Shown: positions 1 to 5,298 of the stretch, one piece after another
How the letters are laid out: every line of letters starts with the position of its first letter
Numbering within the stretch: position 1 is the stretch's first letter
Origin: Gammaproteobacteria bacterium
GTDB taxonomy: Bacteria > Pseudomonadota > Gammaproteobacteria > Arenicellales > JAHEKD01
DNA: 5,328 nucleotides
Reading direction: 5' to 3'
NCBI GenBank assembly: GCA_024638545.1
Contig: JAHEKD010000216.1
Span: 1 to 5,328 of the forward strand
Notes under the pieces: generated by a model
What the model was told of the DNA's origin: nothing
Database searches by the model: none
What the model saw: the letters and a program-made list of their open reading frames with translations, nothing else
Made by a program: the position numbers and the translations under genes

Positions 1-163
1 GGGCGTGCAATATGAAACCCTGGTGAGCTTGACGAAGTCTTTACGGCAGCTATTTCCGGCAATTACCAAGAAAAATATATTCGGGCACCAGCACATTTCC
101 CCAGGTCGAAAGGCAGATCCGGGATGCGGTTTTGACTGGTACCACTATCTCTCATCCATTTAA
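1..163 (+). CDS. ampD: AmpD C-terminus (1,6-anhydro-MurNAc-L-alanine amidase), partial
   Basis: The reading frame is open from base 2 to a TAA at 161-163 and gives 53 residues; the 5' part lies outside the window. AmpD is a cytoplasmic zinc amidase (Amidase_2 family). It cuts the stem peptide from 1,6-anhydro-N-acetylmuramyl peptides during peptidoglycan recycling, and in many gammaproteobacteria its loss derepresses AmpC beta-lactamase. The visible part carries the family's C-terminal signature, GHQHISPGRKADPG (local residues 28-41), followed by GFDW. In AmpD the His after the first Gly and the Asp before PG are zinc ligands, and the Lys two residues before that Asp is catalytic; here these are H29, D39 and K37. 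All three are present, so nothing suggests decay. The stop is 15 nt before the doeA start, which allows co-transcription. Identity is from motif memory, and a related Amidase_2 protein is possible but less likely. Confidence 0.88.
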   Translation, partial: GVQYETLVSLTKSLRQLFPAITKKNIFGHQHISPGRKADPGCGFDWYHYLSSI

Positions 164-178
164 CGCGAGACGACTGAC

Positions 179-1360
179 ATGACGACACAAACACTTAATT
201 TTTCTATCGAGGAATACCAGTCCAGAATTGATAAGACACGTCTGGCGATGCAGGAGAGGTCCATCGACCTGTTAATTGTAACTGACCCTTCAAACATGGC
301 GTGGTTAACAGGTTATGATGGCTGGTCATTTTACGTGCACCAGTGCGTAGTAATCGGTCTCGAGGGCGAGCCGCTGTGGTTTGGACGCGGACAGGATGCG
401 CAGGGTGCCTACAGAACTGTATTCATGTCGGATGAACATGTGGTCGGGTACCCTGATCATTACGTGCAGTCCAGCGATCGACATCCTATGCAGTTCCTGG
501 CCAAAATCCTGCTGGATAGAAACATGCTGAGCAAACGTATCGGTGTCGAACTCGATAATTATTATTTCAGCGCGGCCTGTTATATACACTTGAAGCAAAG
601 TCTTCCGCAGGTCGATTTTGTTGATGCCACTGCGCTTGTCAACTGGCAACGCGCAATCAAATCTGGCCAGGAAATCAAATACATGCAAAATGCGGCACGG
701 ATCGTTGAAAAAATGCATGGGTATATCATTGAAAATGCCAAACCCGGGATGCGTAAGAATGATCTGGTCGCCGGCATTTATCATACCGGCATTAGCGGTC
801 TGGAAGGTATTGGTGGAGACTATCCGGCGATTGTGCCCTTGTTGCCATCAGGCGCTGATGCCGCAGCGCCACACCTGACCTGGGATGATCACCCGATTCG
901 CAACAACCAGGGAACGTTTTTTGAGATCGCTGGCTGCTATAAACGTTATCACTGCCCATTATCCAGGACAGTTTATTTCGGCAAGCCACCACAAGCGTTT
1001 CTGGACGCGGAGCAGGCGCAGCTGGAGGGGATTCAGGCTGCACTTGATATGGCCAGGCCGGGAAACACCTGTGAACAGGTTGAAAAAGCCTGGCGCGAAG
1101 TGATTGCAAGGCACGGCATGGAAAAAGAGAGTCGTATTGGTTATCCGATTGGATTGAGCTATCCACCTGACTGGGGTGAAAGGACGATGAGTCTTCGCCC
1201 CGGTGATAAAACAGTATTAAAGCCGGGTATGACCTTTCACCTGATCCCGGCTTTGTGGATGAACGACTGGGGACTGGAAACCACCGAAAGTTTCAGGGTA
1301 ACTGAGAATGAAGCACAACCGTTTTGTGAATACCCGAGAAAATTATTTGTTATTGATTAA
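179..1360 (+). CDS. doeA: Ectoine hydrolase DoeA (M24/creatinase family)
   Basis: This 393-residue protein matches the usual length of DoeA/EutD (about 390-400). DoeA opens the ectoine ring in the cytoplasm to give N-acetyl-L-2,4-diaminobutyrate, which DoeB normally deacetylates so the ectoine can serve as carbon and nitrogen source. Near-identical stretches to remembered Halomonas DoeA include LLIVTDPSNMAWLTGYDGWS (31-50), GGDYPAIVPLLPSGADA (212-228), FFEIAGCYKRYHCPLSRT (247-264) and SYPPDWGERTMSLRPGD (327-343). The fold should be a creatinase N-domain (about 10-160) followed by a pita-bread M24 domain (about 165-385). The classical M24 peptidase metal set looks absent, for example GYPIG at 321-325 where peptidases have GHGIG, which fits a non-peptidase hydrolase. 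H232 lies in an APHLTW motif. The start is preceded only by a weak GCGAGA-like ribosome site but matches the family N-terminus. The 3' end overlaps the convergent gene by 11 nt. No doeB is in view. Confidence 0.93.
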   Translation: MTTQTLNFSIEEYQSRIDKTRLAMQERSIDLLIVTDPSNMAWLTGYDGWSFYVHQCVVIGLEGEPLWFGRGQDAQGAYRTVFMSDEHVVGYPDHYVQSSDRHPMQFLAKILLDRNMLSKRIGVELDNYYFSAACYIHLKQSLPQVDFVDATALVNWQRAIKSGQEIKYMQNAARIVEKMHGYIIENAKPGMRKNDLVAGIYHTGISGLEGIGGDYPAIVPLLPSGADAAAPHLTWDDHPIRNNQGTFFEIAGCYKRYHCPLSRTVYFGKPPQAFLDAEQAQLEGIQAALDMARPGNTCEQVEKAWREVIARHGMEKESRIGYPIGLSYPPDWGERTMSLRPGDKTVLKPGMTFHLIPALWMNDWGLETTESFRVTENEAQPFCEYPRKLFVID

Positions 1361-3173
1361 GGCTTAATACCTCTGGCAGAGTCGCTGTACTCATCTGGGC
1401 AATGAATTGATCTATTGAGAGGAAATTATCCAGACGTATTTGCTGGAAATTCATTTCGTTTGGGTCCTCACGAAGCCGCGTATAGCGCATAACCTTTTTT
1501 GCATTATCAATATGATACTTTTCACCTGTATGGGAGTTAATCAATGCATATTCTTCGGGAATCATATAGATTCGCAGCAGTTCTTCCGGATAAGGCTTCA
1601 AAAGGCTGAAACCGTCGACTGCTTTACTTAACGGGATATTGTACAGATCAAGTATCGTTGGAAACAAATCAACCAGTGAGACAAATCTTTTAGTATTGTC
1701 GTACAGATTGCCGATCTCGGATGAAGTAAATCTGTCGAGTAATTTTTCAGGAATATCCATGTAAAATGGAACGTGGATTCCCTCCTGCCAGAACACCTTG
1801 CCGTGGAAAAACTGCTTGTGCTCATACATTGCCTCGGCATGATCCGCACTCACAATTATTATAGTGTTGTCTCTAAGATCAAGCTCATCCAGTTCGTTGA
1901 TTACGGCCTTAACCGCATCATCATTGTAGCGAATCGCATTGTTGTATTTATTGATAAGCAAATCGACCTGGCCAGGATCAAAATTATCGTCAGCAGGCAA
2001 CCAGCGGGCCTGTTCCTGTGGCGAAACATAGGGGTAGTGGGTGCCTGCGAAATGCACTACACCAAAAAATGGCTCATCCCTGAGTGCAAATTGCGCCAGG
2101 GTTTTTTTGAATTTTCGTGCGGTGATCATGTCATAGCCGGTTAATGAAGCATCAACCGCCAGCGGCGACTGAATCGAGTTTACATCTTCAGATAAAAATG
2201 CACGTCCAAACCAGCCATTCCATTGAAGCCAGTGAGAACCAACATAGAACTGGTTAAGCTTAGCCGCCTTCAAATATGACCATAGCAAAGAAGTTTCATG
2301 AAGCTCTGGATTTGTCCAGTCCATTCCCGTAAAGATGGATTCTACCGAAGTATCTGTCGATGTCGCGTTGGAAACGGCATGATTAAAATGTATGGCATCT
2401 TTGAATCGCTGTCTTTGAAAGGGGGTGGTGTCGCGCTCATAGCCATATAGCGACATATGATCGTAGCGGAGCGATTCCAACAGTAGAAATAAAACATTAA
2501 AATCACCGCGCCTGTTAAAGCTGGCGATCGCATCTGTTTGTCTTGGATAATAACCCTCCTGGTTCGGTTCCAGAACAGGTTTCATGAATCGATGTTTTTC
2601 AGCAAAAAATTTTTTAAACTCATAGCTCAATGAAATGACGGGCGTGGTTAGATAATAGAGCTGATTTTGTTTAATATAAAAGCCGCACCCGGTAACAAAT
2701 ACTACGAGTACAAGTACGGTAACCGGAATTTTGGTTTTGCTTGTCTGGCGATCTGGATGATACGCCTTAGTTTTAACTAAAAACACAAAACTGAAAATGA
2801 TCAGGTAAGCGGCCAGATATTTAAGATTTATTATTGAAAGCAATGAATCAGCGGACTGACTCCAGTATTCGATGTTTCCCATGACAATACCAATGTCTGC
2901 AGCATTGATAAATTGAAAGTAAACTTTATAAACTGCGCTCTGCAGCCAATAAACCAATGAAAATACTGAAACTGCAACAATTGAGAATAGTACCCTGATT
3001 TTGCTGGATTTAATGCCCAGAAGTAACAGTCGGCAGATATAGATAAAACAGAATAAAAGCAGGCAGATAACGACATAATCAACGGGTGAGGCGTGAATTA
3101 AATCACGCCTGAGAAATATATCAATACTAATTAGTATACAAACAGTGACAGCAGAACAAAAAAAGTTTGCCAT
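1350..3173 (-). CDS. Membrane-anchored sulfatase/LTA-synthase-like phosphotransferase or hydrolase
   Basis: This 607-residue protein of the alkaline phosphatase/sulfatase superfamily has five predicted N-terminal membrane helices (about 3-21, 32-53, 60-80, 114-133, 148-167). A periplasmic catalytic domain runs from about 222 to 520. Visible active-site motifs are NVLFLLLESLR (226-236, metal ligand E233), ATSTDTSVESIFTG (270-283), HFAGTHYPY (374-382), SADHAE (442-447, metal ligands D444 and H445) and FHGK (456-459, H457). Aligned to the sulfatase C-x-P-S-R...TG signature, the nucleophile position is T273. Thr nucleophiles with Glu, Asp and His zinc ligands are typical of LtaS, EptA and related phosphoethanolamine or phosphoglycerol transferases, whereas true sulfatases need Cys or Ser. 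The architecture also recalls the five-helix YejM/PbgA. Substrate is unknown; an envelope glycan or lipid headgroup modification is my inference. The start is supported by the first helix but has no clear Shine-Dalgarno sequence. It lies 104 nt downstream of the adenosyltransferase on the same strand. Confidence 0.85.
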   Translation of the reverse strand: MANFFCSAVTVCILISIDIFLRRDLIHASPVDYVVICLLLFCFIYICRLLLLGIKSSKIRVLFSIVAVSVFSLVYWLQSAVYKVYFQFINAADIGIVMGNIEYWSQSADSLLSIINLKYLAAYLIIFSFVFLVKTKAYHPDRQTSKTKIPVTVLVLVVFVTGCGFYIKQNQLYYLTTPVISLSYEFKKFFAEKHRFMKPVLEPNQEGYYPRQTDAIASFNRRGDFNVLFLLLESLRYDHMSLYGYERDTTPFQRQRFKDAIHFNHAVSNATSTDTSVESIFTGMDWTNPELHETSLLWSYLKAAKLNQFYVGSHWLQWNGWFGRAFLSEDVNSIQSPLAVDASLTGYDMITARKFKKTLAQFALRDEPFFGVVHFAGTHYPYVSPQEQARWLPADDNFDPGQVDLLINKYNNAIRYNDDAVKAVINELDELDLRDNTIIIVSADHAEAMYEHKQFFHGKVFWQEGIHVPFYMDIPEKLLDRFTSSEIGNLYDNTKRFVSLVDLFPTILDLYNIPLSKAVDGFSLLKPYPEELLRIYMIPEEYALINSHTGEKYHIDNAKKVMRYTRLREDPNEMNFQQIRLDNFLSIDQFIAQMSTATLPEVLSLNQ

Positions 3174-3212
3174 GGGTATTTAGATCAGTGTCCGGCTCTT
3201 GAAGTCAGCACT

Positions 3213-3240
3213 ATTATATATGAAGGTGGCAGGTTGTAAT
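3213..3240 (-). promoter_or_regulatory. Candidate sigma70 promoter for the membrane sulfatase-like gene
   Basis: Read on the minus strand, ATTACA (3235-3240; 4 of 6 to TTGACA) is followed by a 16-nt spacer and a perfect TATAAT (3213-3218). Transcription would start near 3206, leaving a leader of roughly 30 nt before the ATG at 3173. No terminator-like hairpin is visible in the same gap, so read-through from the adenosyltransferase gene is also possible. Called by eye only. Confidence 0.5.
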
Positions 3241-3277
3241 ATTTTTTGACTGATAGGTGGTCAATGCTGTTTTTTGC

Positions 3278-3835
3278 TTACGCTTTTGAGAATTCATTTT
3301 TCCACAAGACATCTGATACACCACTGCGGTAATTGATGTACCTGCAAATAACAAACAGGAAGTCGGATAATCGATTCAGAAAGTTCTGGGCAAGCTGGTG
3401 CGGTGTATTCAGTGATTTATTCAGGGTTACGATTCTTCTTTCAGCACGGCGGCAAACGCCTCGAGCCAGGTGTGCATAAGCGGCTGCCCGGTTTCCGCCT
3501 GGGAGAATAAATTCCTTCAGGGGTGTTAGTGATTCGTTATAGTGATCCAGTCTCGACTCGAGCATATCAACATCGTTCGCCCTCACAAGATCGAATCCCG
3601 GCATGGCAATTTCACCACCTAGATTAAATAATATATGCTGAATCTGTATCAGGTCATGATTAAGCTCTGCCGGCAATTCCTCAGTCAAGATCAAGCCAAT
3701 GACACAGTTGAGCTCATCCACATCGCCCATCGTCTCAACACGTTTGTCGTCCTTGTCGATTCGGCTGCCGTCGGCCAGTCCGGTAGTGCCATGGTCACCG
3801 GTGCGTGTATAGATTTTAGTTAATCGATGCCCCAT
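3278..3835 (-). CDS. Cob(I)alamin adenosyltransferase, PduO type
   Basis: This 185-residue cytoplasmic enzyme transfers the 5'-deoxyadenosyl group of ATP to cob(I)alamin, making adenosylcobalamin for B12-dependent enzymes. PduO-family landmarks are in order: the N-terminal ATP-binding TKIYTRTGDHGTTGL (6-20), DGSRIDKDDKRVE (22-34), GDVDELN (37-43), ILPGG (110-114), the RGVCRRAERR helix (125-134) and NFLNRLSDFLF (151-161). Length is typical for single-domain PduO/MMAB bacterial enzymes. The frame stays open upstream to 3976, but the extra 47 residues match nothing in the family and overlap the zinc-ribbon gene. The ATG at 3835 gives the canonical MG-x-RLTKIYTRTGD start and has AAAGG about 10 nt upstream. 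The start lies inside the 3' end of the zinc-ribbon gene (20-nt overlap in another frame), so translational coupling is likely. No B12-dependent enzyme is in the window, so the client is unknown. Confidence 0.93.
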   Translation of the reverse strand: MGHRLTKIYTRTGDHGTTGLADGSRIDKDDKRVETMGDVDELNCVIGLILTEELPAELNHDLIQIQHILFNLGGEIAMPGFDLVRANDVDMLESRLDHYNESLTPLKEFILPGGNRAAAYAHLARGVCRRAERRIVTLNKSLNTPHQLAQNFLNRLSDFLFVICRYINYRSGVSDVLWKNEFSKA

Positions 3836-4037
3836 CCGAGTTGAACCTTTGAATTTGCGTATTTTCTGTAGTGATGCCGTTTTTTCCATGTATATTTTTA
3901 ACGTCGAATAATTCTGAGGGTGTGCTGCTAAGCATATGGCAACCGCAGACGGCGCATTCGTACCAGATCTGGACACACTTGTGAGAATTTTCAGAGCGCG
4001 TCATTTGCATGTGACTGTGGCATTTTCGACATTTCAT
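3816..4037 (-). CDS. Small zinc-ribbon protein of unknown function
   Basis: This is a 73-residue protein I cannot name. Its first half is a four-cysteine ribbon: MKCRKC (C3, C6) and YECAVCGCH (C28, C31, with a further C33), plus C21 and several His residues. The spacing (CxxC, about 21 residues, CxxC) and the Tyr/Thr/Ser surroundings recall the zinc ribbons of NrdR and of phage Ogr/Delta activators. The NrdR ATP-cone domain is absent and similarity is too short to assign a family. The tail (44-73) is polar, with no predicted helix or membrane segment. The start at 4037 is chosen because AGGAG lies 8 nt upstream, a near-ideal ribosome site; the frame runs further upstream to 4127 but that part overlaps the probable promoter. 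The gene overlaps the adenosyltransferase start by 20 nt, suggesting an operon. A DNA-, RNA- or metal-binding role is inference. Confidence 0.68.
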   Translation of the reverse strand: MKCRKCHSHMQMTRSENSHKCVQIWYECAVCGCHMLSSTPSELFDVKNIHGKNGITTENTQIQRFNSDGASIN

Positions 4038-4042
4038 GAGGG

Positions 4043-4050
4043 TTTCTCCT
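4043..4050 (-). promoter_or_regulatory. Shine-Dalgarno site of the zinc-ribbon gene
   Basis: On the minus strand AGGAG (4046-4050) sits 8 nt before the ATG at 4037. It is the strongest ribosome site on that strand of the window. It selects the internal ATG over the upstream in-frame ones at 4127 and 4082, and it is the main evidence that this small ORF is translated. Confidence 0.7.
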
Positions 4051-4071
4051 GTGAACGTAGTGAAAGCAAAA

Positions 4072-4091
4072 TACCACATCATGTTGTGGTA
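4072..4091. repeat. Hyphenated inverted repeat TACCACA-N6-TGTGGTA
   Basis: Two perfect 7-bp arms (4072-4078 and 4085-4091) flank a 6-nt spacer. It lies 34 bp upstream of the zinc-ribbon start codon and downstream of the likely minus-strand promoter. It could therefore be a repressor operator or a leader hairpin. It lacks a following U-run in either direction, so it is not a classical terminator. Which protein or RNA mechanism uses it cannot be told from sequence. Confidence 0.6.
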
Positions 4092-4106
4092 GGTAAAGTT
4101 AAATAT

Positions 4107-4118
4107 ACTATATATAGT
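4107..4118. repeat. 12-bp perfect palindrome ACTATATATAGT
   Basis: ACTATATATAGT equals its own reverse complement. It overlaps the proposed -10 element of the minus-strand promoter, so it may be a protein-binding site or simply the TATA-rich core of a promoter. Confidence 0.5.
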
Positions 4119-4140
4119 GGGTTTCATGATTTCTTGAGAA
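4111..4140 (-). promoter_or_regulatory. Candidate promoter for the zinc-ribbon/adenosyltransferase genes
   Basis: Minus-strand TTCTCA (4135-4140; 4 of 6) is followed by an 18-nt spacer and TATATA (4111-4116). Transcription would start near 4104, giving a leader of about 65 nt that contains the TACCACA inverted repeat. Both boxes are imperfect, and other TATA-like hexamers nearby would also serve, so the exact position is uncertain. Confidence 0.32.
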
Positions 4141-4155
4141 TGCTCCGTAGCCTAA

Positions 4156-4184
4156 TTGCCGTGATATCATGTGCTTAATATATA
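4156..4184 (+). promoter_or_regulatory. Candidate promoter for the uORF and dapA
   Basis: TTGCCG (4156-4161; 4 of 6) is followed by a 17-nt spacer and TATATA (4179-4184), which lies inside the TTAATATATATTAA palindrome. Transcription would start near 4191 and give a leader of about 145 nt before dapA. A second possibility is an extended -10 (TGC-AATAAT, 4224-4232) closer to the gene. I cannot choose between them from sequence alone. Confidence 0.33.
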
Positions 4185-4188
4185 TTAA
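4175..4188. repeat. 14-bp perfect palindrome TTAATATATATTAA
   Basis: This AT-only palindrome is its own reverse complement. It lies in the divergent region about 69 bp (centre to centre) from the ACTATATATAGT palindrome and overlaps the proposed dapA -10 box. It may be an operator or an easily melted promoter core. Confidence 0.5.
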
Positions 4189-4293
4189 TCAGGTTTTGCT
4201 TTAAGTGATGAAGTGAGTGCCGCTGCAATAATATTTATCCGGGTCAAAGATTTTTATCACAGTGGCTTGTTTTCACTATCGGGGAGCAGTACT

Positions 4294-4341
4294 ATGCGAG
4301 TCAGGCGGCAATTAATTTCCTTGAATTGGATTGAAATATGA
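4294..4341 (+). CDS. 15-codon upstream ORF coupled to dapA (putative leader peptide)
   Basis: ATG at 4294 opens a frame encoding MRVRRQLISLNWIEI and ends in TGA at 4339-4341. The TGA overlaps the dapA ATG (4338-4340) as ATGA, a standard translational-coupling arrangement. It has a strong ribosome site (GGGGAG, 4281-4286, 7 nt before the ATG), clearly better than dapA's own GGATTGAA upstream sequence. The peptide contains three Arg codons near its start and no Lys codon, so classical lysine attenuation through a Lys-codon run is not supported. It may serve only to load ribosomes onto dapA. Translation is inferred. Confidence 0.42.
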   Translation: MRVRRQLISLNWIEI

Positions 4342-5210
4342 AGTTTAGTGGCAGCATAGTTGCATTGGTGACTCCCATGCAAGATGATGGCGGTGTAGAT
4401 TATCAGGCCCTGGAAAAACTGGTTGAATTTCATATTGAAAACGGTACCCAGGCCATCGTTTCCGTCGGGACAACCGGTGAGTCAGCGACGTTGAGCCATC
4501 AGGAAGATTCGATGGTCACCCGCAAAATTGTTGAGTACGCTAACCATAGAATACCGGTCATCGCAGGCACGGGCTCTAATTCAACCCGTGAAGCAATATC
4601 GCTGACTGCTGAAGCTAAAAATGCCGGTGCGCAGGCCTGTCTGGTCGTTGCACCGTACTATAACCGTCCACCCCAGGAAGGAATGTACCAGCACTTCAAA
4701 GCAATCGCCGACGCCGTCGACATACCGATCATTCTTTACAATGTGCCTAAGCGCACCGCCAGCGATATCGAGACTCAGACGGTGATCAGGCTGTCTCAGA
4801 TTAACAATATCATCGGCATCAAGGATGCAACCAGCGACCTTTCCAGGGTTTTGCCGATGAAAGAAGCCTGTCCTGACGATTTCATACTGCTTTCAGGTGA
4901 AGATAGCAGTTTTTGTGAGTACATGGCTAAAGGCGGCGATGGCGTGATTTCAGTGGCTGCAAATGTCGCACCGGCACAAATCCAGAACGTTTGTCGATCA
5001 GCACTGTCTGGTGATTTGGAAGCCGCAAGAAAACAAAATCAGGCGCTTGCGCCTCTGTATGAGGCATTGGGCTGTGAGACTAATCCGATTCCGGTGAAAT
5101 GGGCCCTGCATGAGATGGGATATATCGGTCAGGGAATCAGGCTGCCGCTGATCGCGCTAGCGGAGGAAAAGCGATCTATTGTCAGGCAGGCTGTTGCAGA
5201 ACTTGGTTGA
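4338..5210 (+). CDS. dapA: 4-Hydroxy-tetrahydrodipicolinate synthase DapA
   Basis: This 290-residue cytoplasmic class I aldolase condenses pyruvate with L-aspartate-4-semialdehyde, the first committed step to diaminopimelate (cell wall) and lysine. Family landmarks are complete: GSIVALVTPM (5-14), VGTTGESATL (43-52) with T45/T46, PYYNRP (106-111) with Y108, LYNVPKRT (133-140) with Y134 and R139, and the Schiff-base K162 in GIKDAT. Compared with E. coli DapA (numbering offset by one), most of the lysine feedback site is retained (S49, A50, H54, N81, E85, Y107), but the position of E. coli H56 is D57. Partial lysine sensitivity is therefore plausible but not certain. The start is fixed by an in-frame TGA (4332-4334) just upstream and matches the family N-terminus. 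It is probably translated partly through coupling to the upstream ORF. Another gene begins 88 nt downstream on the same strand. Confidence 0.97.
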   Translation: MKFSGSIVALVTPMQDDGGVDYQALEKLVEFHIENGTQAIVSVGTTGESATLSHQEDSMVTRKIVEYANHRIPVIAGTGSNSTREAISLTAEAKNAGAQACLVVAPYYNRPPQEGMYQHFKAIADAVDIPIILYNVPKRTASDIETQTVIRLSQINNIIGIKDATSDLSRVLPMKEACPDDFILLSGEDSSFCEYMAKGGDGVISVAANVAPAQIQNVCRSALSGDLEAARKQNQALAPLYEALGCETNPIPVKWALHEMGYIGQGIRLPLIALAEEKRSIVRQAVAELG

Positions 5211-5256
5211 GGACTTCAGTCGTTTTTAAGCAGAATCCAGTGATCTTGCATAATCT

Positions 5257-5262
5257 TATAAT
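5257..5262 (+). promoter_or_regulatory. Perfect -10 hexamer TATAAT before the last gene
   Basis: TATAAT lies 36 nt before the ATG at 5299. The -35 region at the right distance (AATCCA, 5234-5239) is poor, and there is no TG extension. A promoter here would need an activator or be weak; otherwise the gene is read through from dapA, after which no terminator is visible. Confidence 0.3.
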
Positions 5263-5268
5263 TAATAT

Positions 5269-5283
5269 CTTCGGTTAGCGAAG
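5269..5283. repeat. Short inverted repeat CTTCG-N5-CGAAG
   Basis: Five-bp arms (5269-5273, 5279-5283) around a 5-nt loop lie 15 nt upstream of the last start codon and at the expected start of transcription from the TATAAT box. It is not followed by a T-run, so it is not a terminator. It could be an operator, a 5'-end hairpin, or chance. Confidence 0.35.
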
Positions 5284-5298
5284 CAATAGGCTGTATTT

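Larger units (their letters stand above)
4038..4337. other. 300-bp divergent intergenic region
   Basis: This gap lies between the start of the zinc-ribbon gene (leftward) and the start of dapA (rightward). It must hold promoters for both directions. It contains the TACCACA inverted repeat (4072-4091), two palindromes (4107-4118, 4175-4188), a short TGATATCA palindrome (4162-4169) and the uORF (4294-4341). Apart from the uORF I see no convincing coding frame, and no known riboswitch that I can recognise. Confidence 0.75.

Noticed and set aside
132..161. TTGACT as a -35 box of a doeA promoter inside the end of ampD
   Set aside because: No acceptable -10 hexamer is found at 16-18 nt spacing; the sequence encodes the conserved FDW region of AmpD.
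326..1166. Several open frames of 65-152 codons on either strand inside doeA
   Set aside because: They lie wholly within a strongly family-matched gene and have no recognisable motifs; they are frame shadows.
1773..2144. 123-codon plus-strand frame inside the membrane protein gene
   Set aside because: It is antisense to the conserved catalytic region, with no motif or ribosome site supporting it.
3252..3270. TTGAC/GTCAA inverted repeat in the adenosyltransferase-membrane protein gap
   Set aside because: It has only five-bp AT-rich arms with a 9-nt loop and no T-run on the minus strand, so it is not convincing as a terminator.
3836..3976. 47-residue N-terminal extension of the adenosyltransferase frame
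   Set aside because: It matches nothing in the PduO family, overlaps the zinc-ribbon gene, and the ATG at 3835 gives the canonical N-terminus with a ribosome site.
4038..4127. 30-residue upstream extension of the zinc-ribbon frame
   Set aside because: It covers the putative promoter and inverted repeat, and the internal ATG at 4037 has an AGGAG at ideal spacing.
3936..4178. 80-codon plus-strand frame opposite the zinc-ribbon gene
   Set aside because: It is antisense to the better supported small gene and has no clear ribosome site or domain.
5207..5228. Possible terminator after dapA (GACT-TC-AGT followed by CGTTTTT)
   Set aside because: The loop would be only two bases and the stem four base pairs, too small to form a stable terminator.
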